Positions 30,816 through 43,835 are shown, counted from the stretch's first letter. The stretch: DNA of 64,000 bases from Hippophae tibetana (GCA_037013495.1 CM072808.1:12811319-12875318), one strand, 5' to 3'. Notes: generated by a model not told the origin, from the sequence alone. Program-made: numbers and translations.

Positions 30816-33800
30816 TAAGAATACAAAGACTTCTTTGTTTTTAATAGGATGATTAAACCAAATGCAAAGTAGGTTATTTATAATTCTCACTATACAATTT
30901 ATACCACATAAATATAAAACTAAAAAATAATTATAATCACACAAATATTATCACATTCTACGCACTTCTATTCTCTACATCCTTCTAAGTTTTCTTTTTA
31001 AAAGATTTTTTCAACCACTCTATTTATCGAATTAGTGTTGATTTTCAACAAATTTTCTTCAACTACTCTATTTATTGAATTAGTGTTGATTTTCAACATT
31101 CTTGACATCTATAGCAACCAACAAAAAACAAAAATATATGAATAAGCATATATATACGGTATTTATTAATATAAATAATTTTAATTTTAATAAACATAAT
31201 CTAACCATATATGTATAAATATATTTTTTAATTTTATGAATAACTCGTTAATTTAAATTTCTATGTTTATTAATATTTTTACATTTAAATAGTTCCATCC
31301 ATAGATAAATATGATTTATCAATACAATTTGTCTATATATATATCTTGTCCACTCCAGTGATAAATGATTTAAACAAATAATATTGATTGTTGAATGAAA
31401 CTATTTAAATGTATAAATGTTAATAAAAATTTAAATTTAAATTAATAATTGATTCTTAAAAAAATATTTAATTATAACTAAAAAAACATATATTATTATA
31501 TTATATTTATTTAAAATCCAAGATGATTTGATATAAAGATATTTCTCCAAATCATTTATATTAAGAACAATTTACGTGTTTATATATATATAAACTTATC
31601 TATGATTAAAATTCTAATATTAATTTTAAGTGAATGATTACAATCGATAGACTTTGGATGTATATCCAAAAATTCCAATTAAATTAACACCTATGTAACA
31701 TCCTTTTTTATTTAACCCTTCAATTATGAGTATTATTAAAATGATAAAAAAAATATAATACATATCATTCCTCAACAAAACCTATAATAAGACTTATTGT
31801 TAATATCCGAACACAAAAATATTAACGAATAATGGGACATCACACTACCATGTTGCTATACAAATACTAGTTTTCCTGAGATGGTGCAATCTACAACAAC
31901 AAGAATAGTAAAATAAAAATCTATGTGAGAACCTTTTTTAAGCAATCAACCCAAGTATAATACTATCTCTACGATAATAATGATGATCTAATGTGAAAAA
32001 GAGCCACCACATAAGTAAAGACTAACTTCAACCAAAACTTTTAACTCAAAAGTGGTGGCATATAATACTGCGTGAATAATTATCTTGGACTTTGCCTAAA
32101 AAAAATTGCAACCTCAAGTGGAATAATGAAACATTTAACAAAGGATCTGGATATCCAAAATGGAATTCCTTACCCTAGTAATATTTGGAAGATCATGAAA
32201 TCATTCACTGTAATTCATATGGATCCACGTTGTGATGGGCCCACTTCACGAATAAAATGTCAAACTATAGTAAATATAGAGCCTATAGAAGTGCATCTAT
32301 TCTTGAAATGGGCATTGTTACTAGCTTTTCATATCACACATATGACTAAAATTATACATACTTTATATAGACTATCAAATCATGACAAAGTTAAGCAACA
32401 CATTATATATCCTTAAATTTAGAGCGAAAACAATTAGTTAAACGATTCGAAAATGAGTTTTCTTGGTTTTAAAGACTCAATAATTAAGTATAATCCACCG
32501 GGTAATAACTTCGAGGATAAACTGGTTACCATTTTCATGTGTTATTCATGATCATAAGAGTAGAAGAAGAAAATTAAAAATCACAAAATATTAACTTTTT
32601 CTACATAAATAAACACGATAAGAGGTTGTATATATTTTTCAATCAAATATTATCTCTTCATACTAGATATTATTGTATTTATTTCTTCATTTGCAAATAA
32701 TATTTTTTAAAAATAAAATGATAAAAGTGCTTAGTGCTTAATATTTATATTCACTTGGATGAGTATGGTAAAAATTATGAAACATCAATCATGCAAAAAA
32801 TGAATTTGAATCAAATGCTCATTATCAAGAATTAATTATATTGGGGTTTTAGAAGGAAAAACAAACTAAAAATACAAAGGACTCTAAAGTTGATTTATCA
32901 ACTCAAAATACATAATATAAAAAAATGCAATCAAAATAACATAAAATTTGAACATTAAAACAACACAAATCTAATTATAAATTATATTTGTGCACCTGGG
33001 ACAATAAAGCCATTTAAACTTTCTCATATGTCGTAATAAGTTTTGTACGTTTCTCATCTTTGATTACAAAAAAGAGTTGTTAATTGAAGTTTTTAAATAA
33101 TTCACTTTGACTTCAATCTATATTATATGTGGAGAGAAAATTACATTTATAACAAATATAAAATGTAAAACAAGTAACTTAAAGCATTAGGTGGTTTAAA
33201 ATAATATTTTCTTTTTCTTTTTCTAATAAGCATTTAAATTGATGACAATGGAGAATAAATGGAGATCGTTACTATTTAAATTCTTTAAATGGAAGACTAT
33301 TATTTCAAATTATACTTAACCGATATTTAAGGGTAACTCCAAAATATCGAAAAGGTATTTAATTACCCATTAAATATTTAAGGTTCACATTAGGGAAAGA
33401 ACTACATAACACCAATTTCAATTGCAACTAAAAAATTTATAATTGTATTTAATGAATTTGTCCAAGAAAATGCTTAAATTACCTTTCTAGGAGTTGTTGG
33501 AAAACAACAGACAACGGTTAAGTGAAAATAAAATTACTATAATTGCAATTTAATTAAGTTTTAAAACTGATACAAAATTAATATTTTTTTATTATTTTTT
33601 TTATTTTATTTTATTTTATTTTTTTTATTTTTTTTTGTTCCATGAATAAAGATTAAATTAATAGAAACAGAAACAAACAACCTAATAATTCCAACATCAA
33701 CTACACAAAATAGAGTACATAAGAAATTAGACTAAACATTTGCTAGGTACATAGCTAGATTGAGAATAAATTCCTAAAAGGACACTTAATTTCTTTCTAA

Positions 33801-34690
33801 CTATCCATGTAACAAAAAATAAGTAATTTTAGTAAGAGTACTAGCATAAACCAACAACGGAAGCAACACCAAAACACTAAAAGCCAAACCATGATAGTAA
33901 GATATAACAATTCCAGATATAAACAAGCAAAGTCTAAAACTAAATTGTTTACACCACCATCTAATACACCAAGAAGAGGGTGAAGACATATAAGCATCCA
34001 AAATTTACCTAGATCTCAAACCTTCCTCTCATTATCAAAAGACACCAATTTACCAAATACATTTTTTTGCAAATATTGCTAAATCAAGTGAAACGTACTA
34101 TTGGTCAATTAGCTCAATGATATTCTGAGCAAAAACAAGATCAAATTGATGCAATATGTTTCCCATCATATCATAACCACAATTACAAATAAATTTCATA
34201 CCAAAGTAAATCATAATAAAATCACTCCAACAAAACAACAACCAAATAAAGAAACAAAATCACAAAGCCAGAATGAAAATAAATCCAAAAAGTACCAAAT
34301 GACTCATGGATAGAGTGAACTCAAATTGTAACATAATACGCAATTGAAAAATTAATCCAAGGAGAAGAACTCTTGGACAAAACTAAAACTAACCAAAAAA
34401 TTAGCAATGTGGGAACTTACAGTTATTTATCTTATGCTTCTTGAAAAATTTCACTCAAAAACACCAAAATAGTTATAGTTAGTTATTTTTCTTCTATTAT
34501 TCTTTGTAATATTTAATAAAAAAAATTAACTGTTTTAAACTTTGATCGGGCATGGAAGCTATGAAATTAGAGTAGAGGTATTTTCCTTAAAAAATCTCAT
34601 AAACTTATATGGGATAAAGTTATGGTATGTACAAGCGAATATTAATAATTTAATTATTAAATAAAAAAAATTGAATATGAAAAACCATAT
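30816..34690. other. AT-rich region, mostly unrecognised
   Basis: No confident gene. A 114-codon open frame at 32072-32416 (+) and an overlapping pair of 66-codon hydrophobic frames near 33800-34000 (-) have no recognisable motif and could be chance. A poly-T/A tract at 33583-33636 and a short direct repeat (31010-31098) are the only structures seen. Confidence 0.5.
31010..31098. repeat. Direct repeat, 41-bp units at 48-bp spacing
   Basis: 31010-31050 and 31058-31098 share TTCAAC(C/T)ACTCTATTTAT, then (C/T)GAATTAGTGTTGATTTTCA, with only two differences. Confidence 0.85.
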
Positions 34691-34699
34691 ACACTTGTT

Positions 34700-34815
34700 T
34701 TTTTGTAGGTTCCACAACAAAATGATGGAGTCATGTGTGGTTACTTTGTCATAAAGTTTATAAGCAAAATCATTCCAATTAAAGACGTGATAATCTTTTT
34801 TACCAATATACCTTT
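34700..34815 (+). pseudogene. Ulp1-like protease C-terminal fragment
   Basis: After an acceptor-like TTTTTTTGTAG the translation reads VPQQNDGVMCGYFVIKFI. This is the active-site Cys-Gly segment of plant transposon-borne Ulp1 (C48) proteases, normally PQQ-(x)n-DCG-(x)-F. The Asp/Glu normally before the Cys is Met here. Only about 35 codons remain, so it is a remnant of a CACTA or MULE cargo gene. Confidence 0.55.
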
Positions 34816-35911
34816 TTAACATATATAAGTTAATTTTTGTAAATTCATGATTTTACATTCTTATTTTGAATTTAAATACATGCAGTTCTTTGGTTGGAAC
34901 AAGTTAGGCTATGATATGATGATTTACGAGAGTAATGGGTAGAACACATGGTTCAAATTATAACATCACAAGAAGAATCGGGAAAAGATTCTGATGATCT
35001 TAAATAGAAAACGACAACATCATGGTAGTTTTTATAATACTTTAATTTCTTTATTCATATGTCTCTGAAGTTTGGGCAGCTTCTTTGATGAATATTTATG
35101 TGCTTATGTATTATATGGACCTATATTGTTTTTCCTAAACTTCATCTCATCTCTCTTGTCTAGTTCCCTGGTCATTATGAATAGCTCATGACAACATCAT
35201 GGTAATCACTAGCAAGCCAAGTAGACGAAAACCACCAAGAATCATCTTATCTTCAAGAGTAATTGTTGTTTCACCTCAAGAAAATACAAAAGTATTAGTT
35301 TATGGGCACCAAAACTCAACCAACCTAAGTAACAAATTGTAGTTACACTTGAATTCATATTTAGAGTTCATTAAAGCATTAAAAAGACTAGCTTGATTCT
35401 AGATAGCTTCATATTTTATTGACAAAAGATTAATACAATGCTAATATGATTTCTAAAGGATGAGGTTATTATTATATCACTCTGATGTCGATGTGGTAAT
35501 CTTTTTTACTAATATACTATTTTAACATATATACGTTATTTTTTGTGAATTCATGATCTTACATTCTTATTTTGAATTTAAATACATGTAATTCTTTGGT
35601 TGGAACAAGTTGGGCTATGATATGCAAATTTTTGATAATTTACGAGAATGGTAAAAACACATGGTTTAAATTATAACATCACAAGAAGAATCAGGAGAAG
35701 AATATGATGATCTTGACTAACATAGGAAAACACCATGATAATTTTTATAATGCTTTAATTTCTCTATTCTTGTGTCTTTAAAGTTTGAGCAGCTTGTTTA
35801 ATGGATGTGTATATACTCATGTATTTAGGGGAATGAATTGTTACATGGATCTCTTTTTTGCCCAAACTCCATTTCATCTCTCTTGCCTAGTTCCCTAGTC
35901 ACTATGAATAG
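34789..35911. repeat. ~0.4-kb imperfect direct duplication
   Basis: 34789-35190 is repeated at 35498-35911, about 710 bp downstream. Shared stretches include ACATTCTTATTTTGAATTTA, TCTTTGGTTGGAACAAGTT, ATTATAACATCACAAGAAG and CATCTCTCTTG(T/C)CTAGTTCC. The first copy continues from the Ulp1 fragment, so this is probably its 3' exon/UTR region duplicated with decay. Confidence 0.8.
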
Positions 35912-36227
35912 GACATTGTTGGTGATTCTATGCAAACCAAGTTTTCTCTCCTTGAAATAAAATGGAAATATCACAAAAGTCATGACAAAGTAGGCGACAT
36001 CATTTTATTTGTAATTTAAGTTAAATATATACATATATATGTATTGTATGTAAACTATTTTTGTAATAAATTTAATTCTCAAGTAATTAATTAATATTTA
36101 TTTTTTTAATTATTTGTAGTATTTAAACTCTTTTAAACATGTTTTGGTTTTTTTGCTATTATGTGATTGAATACAAGTTCTGAGGATAGTAAAAAATGGA
36201 TAAAATGTGTATAAAAAAAATACATAA

Positions 36228-36308
36228 TTTAAAGTCGGTTTATCGTGTAAACCGACTTTAAATTTCAAGTATCCCAATTTAAAGTCAGTTCACCTAACCG
36301 ACTTTAAA
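36228..36308. repeat. Two adjacent hairpins of AAAGTCGGTT
   Basis: 36228-36263 is a near-perfect inverted repeat (TTTAAAGTCGGTTTA, short loop, TAAACCGACTTTAAA). 36277-36308 is a second with one mismatch (AAAGTCAGTT / AACCGACTTT). Such arrays of short inverted motifs occur in subterminal regions of CACTA-type elements. That link is inferred, and no CACTA end was found. Confidence 0.7.
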
Positions 36309-36589
36309 AGTATGTTTTGGCATAGTGGTTTATTACTATTGTGTTTGCTATCCTATGCATTTATGGTTATTTTGTGCTTGCTATAATGGCACATTATTGT
36401 GTCTTTATCTCATTACTATTGTGTATCCTTTTAACTGATGTTCATTTTTCAACTACCATTGTGTCTTATCATCATCATTACTATTATATATATTTTTTCA
36501 CATATATAATAGAAAGAAGGGACAATCAGTTTTAACTTAACCTTCTCATAAAATTTTCTTCCTCAAAGAAAATCAGACCATGAATAGTT

Positions 36590-39500
36590 AATTAGGTAGC
36601 GAACTAAGACATTAGTCCATAGGAAAGGAAAGTCTTATGGCTACTCAGGGAATTAGTCCATAATGCGTGTCTCAAATCGTTTCAACCATTTATTAAGGTA
36701 ACTTTCAACTTTCTTATCTTTCTTGGCTGGGTTGGGCAACCTTTTTTCTACCTAGGATTCCCTAATAGATTTTTGACCATAGGTTTGTAGACAATAGTTG
36801 AGGAAATTAGAGGTCTAAATTAAGTTGTTTTCCATTTTTAGGCCAAAATTCTTATTCTTGCAATAAGTATGTTCCCCTTTTTATTCAGTCTCTCATTTTC
36901 ACATAGGTTATTGTTCAATTTATCATCATGCTTACTTGTTAAATGGACGATTTTAGCAACCTTCGAGTTACCTTTCCAAGTGATGATTCTACCTCTATCG
37001 AGGGCTCTTATAACCCTAATATGGGTAGTCCTAGCCATCATAAGGGTGACATAGGGACAACCGGGCTAACCCATAGACTCCCGCATATGCTAGTATTCAT
37101 GAGGTTGCTTTGGCTATTCCGACCACTTCTCTTCAAAATATTATTCGTTTACCTAAAGTTTCTATTATTCGAAGGAAAATTTGGCCAAAGATGCCAAAAA
37201 CCCATGACTTCCTACTAGTTGTACCAATGAAACAGAATTCTAGTGTGTTCACACCCTAAGTCAATTGGCCTTTAATGGTATAGACAAAATTCAAGTTAAA
37301 TATTATTTTCCCCATAATGTTTCCATCATTCTAACTCCTCCTACAAAACTTGACCACTATGATACCAGAATTCATTACATTCCACAAGGAAGCCTTCAAG
37401 GTCGGGCTGAGGTTTCCTCTACCTCTGTTGGTAGGAATGTTTTTAGGCTCGATGGAGTTATCCTAGTGATGAGCAAAACCGAAATCGCTAATCCTACCAT
37501 TACTTTGGTTTTATATTTATAAAACTCTTGCAAGTGCACGAATCATTTCGTAGAAAATGATAAGTATACTCACAAAGTCGATCTAAGGAAGGAATATATG
37601 TGGTTTTTAATTTATTATTCAAATTTTTAAAAATGAAATGAAATCCTAAACATCCTATCACGATATTTTGGGGTTTCATTTTTTTAATCTAATAACATAA
37701 AATAAAAATAAACATAGATACAACTTCAATAATCATTTATACAAATTTTATCTTTTATAATAGTGGAGTATTTATGGATATAATAAATTAATTATGTTTG
37801 CTCATATTATTTAGATTATTAAAGATATAAATTGATATTTATTGATTCTTTTTTTTTATTGAATACCACCTTTGGTGGGATTAGATATTATTTGTTAACT
37901 AAAAAAATCAATTAACACCTATGGGTAGGGTTGATAACTAATTTGGTTATTAAATTAATTCCTTTTTCTAAAAGATTGAAAATGAAAAATTTAAATGCCA
38001 CATTTGGTGGGGTTAGACAGTTTAAACTTTATTCAAGTTTTCCAAATTAAACCTAAGAATTTAACTATCCGAGTACTAACTTTCAAGTTTTAAAACTATT
38101 ACTAAAAACATGTTATCAATACATTTTCAGATAATAATTCTTATAAAAACTTTTAAAATAGAGCTTCACTCTAACTACCAGACGATTGTACCAAAAAATA
38201 AAACACTACTCTAAATCAAACCGGATAACAAAACCTTAAAATCTAATTTTCAGATTTAAGTTTGTAATGAAAGATAATATATTTCTCTCTAACATTCTTA
38301 ATATAAAATCTTGAATAAAAACAAAATCAATTCATTTTAGAGATTTTTACCTATTTAATATTTTGCAAGCATAACAACGTTATTATTATATCATGTTTAC
38401 AAACATCCAGCAAAGTTAAATTTAATCACAGAAAAATTAAATATAACATCTAAGAATAAAGCATTAAAAATAAATGTAAAGAAAATAAAATCCTTACAGT
38501 ACTTTGATGTTATTCCTATTTTGGAAAACCTCCAAACGGAATTTTCACTTCCATTTATTGAATCAAAAAGAAAATAAATTACAAAAACATAATTAGTTCT
38601 TCTAAAAAAGAGAAGAACTCTAAAACTAAGAAAAACTCACTAAGAAAAAACTAAAAACTAGGAAATGGAGAGAAAGAAAGAGAGAAGAAGATGTGTTTTG
38701 TTATGAATAGAATGAGGGTATTTATAGGTGAGAAGAGGAATAAAAAGTGGATGGAAAAATAATTAAAAATGGAGAAAACGTAGAGTAGTAAATGATGATA
38801 TCCTAATGTTGATGTCATGTAGCGTGGGGTGCAGCGACGCGCATAAATGGGGTATATGGGTGAAGAGATTGGGCATGGGTATGCACGGAATAGAGAGTAG
38901 GCGTGCACACGCGTTGCTCGGCGTGGTTGGGCGGCTGGTGCACGATTTCTTCCTTTTTGACATTTTTGACCCATTTTCTCCAAATTTTCCATCTTTTTTG
39001 ACTTTGCCTCATTTAATTTATAAATATATTTGTGATGTATTGCCTCCAGTAATCTTTAAGTCTTTAAGTTGCTTTTTTAAGTGAAAATACCTAAAAACAA
39101 TAAAAATACCCGTTATTCTGAAAAGATAGATTTATATAAATATATGATAAAATCATATAAATATATATGTTTTTAATCAATTAACGTGCATAAAATCATG
39201 TTAATTTTAGTACTTTTTGAGCACTCATCACCTAGTTAGTTAAATCCCAATTCATAGAGAGTCCTATTATGTCTATCAATGGTTGTTCTAAACTTGGCAT
39301 TGAGTTAGGCATGCAAAAATTGAAGAATATGTATATATTAATAAAAAGAATGTTAACGAGGGTAAGGTATATGTATCAGCCTGTTCAAGACGCAGGTTAG
39401 TGCTCAAGCTCCCTAAATCCATTTTGGGATGAAAGGATAAATTCTTTTACATTTCTAGGAACTTGGGATACAAACAAGATTCAGAGACTTTGCATGTTCG

Positions 39501-40875
39501 TTTGAAGTTGGACACCTCTGACTTGCATTCCTTGAGAGATTTTAGTGCCAATGTTTAACTACCTCATAGAAAAATAAAGTTAACCTTATCCACGAGTAAA
39601 ATCTTAAAAAACAACTTGTGACAATATATTGACACCAACCCACCTATAGGTGTCTGGAGTTTGGGTAGAGACCTTATAGTTAGGTAGTGAACCTTCCTTT
39701 TGGTTTAGTGATTTTATTCTCCAATAGTATACTTAACATTGTTTTTATTTCAAACATGGACGTCTCATCTTTCAACATGAAGGACCTGTACCAAGAGGTT
39801 GTCGGGCCCAACGTGCCAAAGCTTATGTTCGTTCCTCCTCCTAAACCTACTCTAGCTAAGACCATACCAATATATGATACGAGTAAAGGCAAGTCTGTTA
39901 CGAATGAGGCCATTGGAATCGAACACTTACCAAAAGGGGATATTGAGCCCTCATAGGTGACCCATTACAAAAATAAAAAACAAAAGTTTGTTACTTCCAC
40001 TAGTCAGGCCGCTTCCAATAAGGTTATGGATGTTATGGATGAAGACGAAAGAAACACTTGAAGGGTAAGGGTTACATTTTTTGAATTTCTAGTGAACCCG
40101 TTCAAATGTGGTTTTTTTGTCGAATAGACAAGCTATACAACTATTTTGCTGGTCCAGATGATGAGATTAATAAAGCACAATTTTAAAAGACCAACTCTAT
40201 GTACCTTATTGGCTTTAGTGTACAATGGATGTGAGTCCCCACTTTCTCAATCTTGTTTTTAAATTTCAGTTAATTAAACTAGTTACATTATTATTTATAG
40301 AGCTTATCACTTTTTTGGACTAAGGACTTAATAAGTCAAGCTTGAAAAGAAACGATTCAGGAGCTTACTTAAAAGACATCACAATTAGAGGCCAAGAACG
40401 AGGAAAAGTCCATGCCAAGCTAGAGGGGCTCTAGGGCAAAGTTCATTCATAATTTTTTGAACTGGATGAGGTGCACCATAAGAAGAATCACGCTCAAAAG
40501 GGGTTAACCATATTCAGAAGAAGTGGGATGATAAGCTCGTAGGGAAGTTGTCCTTGTTTGAGAAGACCAACCAATTGCTTGTTAACGATGCTACCTCAAG
40601 GTTTTTTTAAGGTGCCAACATAATATTGAGTCACATTTGAGAGGTCGCTTGAGTGCTTAATCTAGAGGCCACGTTCAAGAAGCTTACCTCATACAAAACT
40701 CCTGAGGCTATGGAGGTAGAAAACCCAATCTATTCACCTTCAGAGACCCATGAAAACTGGAGCCCAGATTGGTGGTGATCCCTTGAGAGGTTATACTGGT
40801 GATGAGTCCATAAGAACTAAGGAGGACTCAAGAGGAAATAAAGATAAGGCCACCAAGAGTGTGGACTAATATAAT
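36590..40875 (+). pseudogene. Antisense ORF of a Tat-lineage element (gypsy-type transposase-like)
   Basis: Coding pieces on + around 36900-37466 (VKYYFPHNVSII, GSLQGRAEVSSTSV) continue after an LTR insertion with KLPKSILG-KDKFFYISRNL (39400-39470). Further on come KKWDDKLVGKLSLFEKTNQL (40520-40580) and LEATFKKLTSYKTPEAMEVE. The order and wording resemble the 'putative gypsy-type transposon' domain (Transposase_28) and its coiled C-terminal part. Several stops and frame shifts are present. In Tat-lineage Ty3/gypsy elements such ORFs lie antisense, between integrase and the 3' LTR. Here the integrase at 44.8-45.8 kb is on -, in agreement. Confidence 0.5.
37467..39230 (-). mobile_element. Solo LTR (old copy of the inverted-LTR family)
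   Basis: Reverse-oriented LTR from TGATGAGCAAAACC (37467) to GAGCACTCATCA (39230), flanked by a perfect 5-bp duplication CCTAG (37462-37466 and 39231-39235). It is recognisably the same family as 45827-47763: shared blocks include the GTGCACGAATCATTTCG region, CCAAATTAAACC and the TATTTATAGG TATA box near 38718. It is clearly older and lacks the 16-bp minisatellite. It interrupts the antisense ORF. No internal sequence is left. Confidence 0.9.
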
Positions 40876-41935
40876 TTTATTTTGTTATGGTGGTATACCC
40901 CTTGGTGTTGTAACATAAAAACAATATTGCTTAGGAGTTATTATGAGCTAACATTTCTAAATTTAAGCTTATTTTATGTTTTCCCTATATTAAAGCTATT
41001 CTAGGGAAATTGACATAAAATATAGCCTTTGTAACACAGTCTAGTTACATATGCTATGTCTATAACCAACCTATATTCACTCCAAATATGGATGGGTCCC
41101 ATATACTAGTGTTTTGTGGCTCTCTTAATATGTGTATGGATAAATGGATAGGTCATACTAACCCCGAATAATGTGCTTTATTTAATAGGGGTGGTTCCCG
41201 CATACTTGTGTTTTGTGAAACTATTGCTATGTGTATGTGATAACTGTATTTTATATAGTTATTTTCACCTATTTATTAATTAAAATTGCTATGTTCTTAA
41301 TGTTTTTAGTTAATTTTAGTTTAATAAATTAGTATTTATTGTTTTTTATATATTTTAAAAAAATTAAATAATTTGTATCGAAAAACTTAATTAATTGCAA
41401 ATTTATGTCTAAAAATATAATTTCAAATAACAGAGTTCTTAATTACAATTTATAAAAGTCAAAAATATAAATTAAATTAAAATCGGGCTTAATTTTAATT
41501 ATTAAAAGTTTAAAATTTAATTTAAATTAGAAAAGGGCTAAATTGTAATTAAAGAAAGTTGAAAATGTAATTTGAAATAAATTTGTGGGTCAAAATGCAA
41601 TTAATAAAGATTAATTTTTTTGCGCAGATGAGAGAACCGCGCGCCAAACGTGGACCGTCCGATCAAAGAAGAAACGGCTACGATGCGCGCGTTCAGATCA
41701 CGCCCGACCAAATCGCGTGTGTGCAGATTCTTTCACGCAGCTCGGCACCCGAGTGGGGCCCACAAGCCGCGCAGGCCGGCGTGCAGGTGGGACCTACTTC
41801 TCTGACGCATCCAGCCACTGTCCCCCACGTACGCGCGCCTCTGATCCCGTGCGCCGATCTCTACGTGCAACCGGATTTTTAGCGAGTCAAATGAAGCCAC
41901 GTGTCTACACGAATCCTTGCCGCTAATAAGAAGAT

Positions 41936-41984
41936 GCCACGTGTCACACTATATTTTTAAGCCAATCCTATTGTGACACGTGGC
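41936..41984. promoter_or_regulatory. G-box/ABRE inverted repeat in LTR U3
   Basis: A perfect 13-bp inverted repeat, GCCACGTGTCACA (41936-41948) and TGTGACACGTGGC (41972-41984). It holds two G-boxes in ABRE context (ACGTGTC/ACGTGGC), targets of bZIP/bHLH factors. A partly decayed copy lies at 42111-42157. It sits upstream of the LTR's TATA box. Confidence 0.7.
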
Positions 41985-42326
41985 AGGTTACGATGAGCGC
42001 GAAAGCGCCGAATCTCGCACGCGTTCCAACCGTTGCCCCACGCGTCGCGCGCCCCAATTCCGTGCGACAATTTCTGCATGCGCCCATTTCCTTCAACAAA
42101 TGAGGTACTACCACGTGTCCCACTATTTGTTTCAGTGAATTAGATTGTGACACATGGCAGCGTGGAATGAAAATAAAAACAGAAACGCACGGCTCGCCAC
42201 TCACGCGTTTTCATTCCAGTTTTCGATACAATTTTGTCTCCCACGCGTTTTAATTTATTATTTGTCCCACACTTCTCTGTCCCCCACGTGTATTAAATTT
42301 TAATATTTTTGATGTATTTTTTTAGG

Positions 42327-42334
42327 TATAAATA
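42327..42334 (+). promoter_or_regulatory. LTR TATA box
   Basis: TATAAATA lies downstream of the GC-rich block and followed by a purine- then T-rich leader. It is the probable start region of the retroelement transcript. Confidence 0.55.
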
Positions 42335-43835
42335 GGAGATAAGATGATAGAGTTTAGGAGTTTTTTTTTAGTTTGTAATTTTTGTAGTGTTTGTGTGTTG
42401 GCTGTGGAACACACAGAAGCCATTTTTGGCTTTTGTTGTGTTCTGCGTGTGCCAAATATTTGGTCTAATTGATGTTTTAATTTTCCTTCTTCTTCATCTT
42501 ATTTTTCTGTATCTGTTATAATTTTTATTTTAATTTTATGAAGTAATTTAATTTTTCTAGGGTTGCATTTGATCTAAATTTATGATGCTTTTATTTTAAT
42601 TATTTTTGATAGATTTATAAGACGTTCGATTTGTTCGTTCTATTTTGTGCTTAATGCTTTTTGATTATTTACGAATCTTATCGAAACGATCCGTGGCACA
42701 TAAATAAACTTGGAAGAGGCATTTGTGTGTATATTGCTCGTAGATAGAATGACATGTATGATGAAGGATAGGAATATACTCTAATTGTATGTGTGGCCAT
42801 TTGAAAACTTAAAACGTAATGAATCTCGGTGAATTTAATTCTCATAGGAATATAGTGAATTAATTTAACGAGGTGTGTTTGTACGGAGCTCGGAAGAGAT
42901 GTATGAATAAAATTAGAAGTTTTCGGTTGACAAATTAAATGTACTAAAAAAATATAAATCAAAAGAAAATAAAATGATTTGAGTTGATTAATTTGGAGAA
43001 AAATTGCAATCCTAGATTTCTTTTATTTTGTTTTTAAACTCTTTTCTTACATTTGTTCGAATCAACGATCGTTTTGAATAAAATCAGAGAGAGATAATTT
43101 TAGTACTCAACAAACTATAGTAACAAATCTCCGTGGGAACGATAACTTACTTATCAAATTTTATTACTTGTGACCGTGTATACTTGCACGTTTTTTGTGT
43201 GTTGTAAAACACACAACAGTATGGCTAAGCCTTACTCACCCCAACTAATGAATTCTATCCACCTAAGGGTGCTTTGATGCAACCTTACTAAGTGTATGTC
43301 TAAGCCATTTTCACTTCGATTGACAGGCCAAGTCCCACATGCTCATGCTTCGTGGAACTCTTACTACATGTATGGACAGGTCGTAGTCACCTCAAATGAT
43401 AGGTTTTATTCACCTAGGGGTGCTTTGATGCAACCTTTCTAGGACCGCACACTTGGTGCAATTTGTGGAACAAACTACTTGCATGGTTAGGCTATATGTA
43501 GTCCAACATATGGGTTGTATCACACACTCATTCTCCATGGCACTATTTCTAGGTGTATGGCTAGGTTGTACTCACCTTAAATATTGTGCTTTATTCACCT
43601 AGGAGTGCTTTGATGCAACCTTACCAAGTGTATATCAAAATGGTATTCACTTTGAATAATGGGCTATGTTTACACATTTGGTACATTTTATGGCATAGAC
43701 TACTGGTATAGTCAAGTCATATGTACACCAACATTTAGGCTAGTCCAACATGTTCATGCTTCATGGACTCTTGCTACGGGTATGGCTAGATTGTAGTCAC
43801 TCTAAATGATAGGCTAAGTTCACATAGGGGGCTTA

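Larger units (their letters stand above)
41238..43218 (+). mobile_element. Solo LTR, second family, with intact target duplication
   Basis: Begins TGATAACTGTA, ends AACACACAACA, and is flanked by a perfect 5-bp duplication GTATG (41233-41237 and 43219-43223). At 1981 bp it contains a GC-rich U3 (41630-42290) with repeated CACGTG blocks, a TATA box (42327-42334) and the 3' wording TCTCCGTGGGAACGATAAC...GTGTATACTTGCACG, familiar from Ty3/gypsy LTRs. A 5'-end fragment of a relative lies at 53100-53242. There is no gag, pol or primer site. Confidence 0.88.
40960..43835. repeat. Degenerate tandem repeats, interrupted by an LTR
   Basis: Phrases such as CACCTA(A/G)GGGTGCTTTGATG (near 43259, 43410 and 43599) and variants of TATGGCTAGG...GTACTCAC recur irregularly at roughly 150-190 bp in 43219-43835. 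Related wording lies at 41040-41237, left of the inserted LTR. This is probably the repeat-rich 3' untranslated part of the Tat element. Confidence 0.6.

Noticed and set aside
29793-30818. Functional rpoC2 gene
   Set aside because: Contains a stop and two frameshifts, covers only the N-terminal part, and sits in nuclear repeat-rich DNA.
32072-32416. 114-codon open frame
   Set aside because: No motif, no homologue recognised and no splice or promoter context. Likely chance in AT-rich DNA.
41583-42204. GC-rich open frames on both strands
   Set aside because: They lie inside the U3 of a solo LTR with inverted-repeat promoter motifs and have no recognisable protein.
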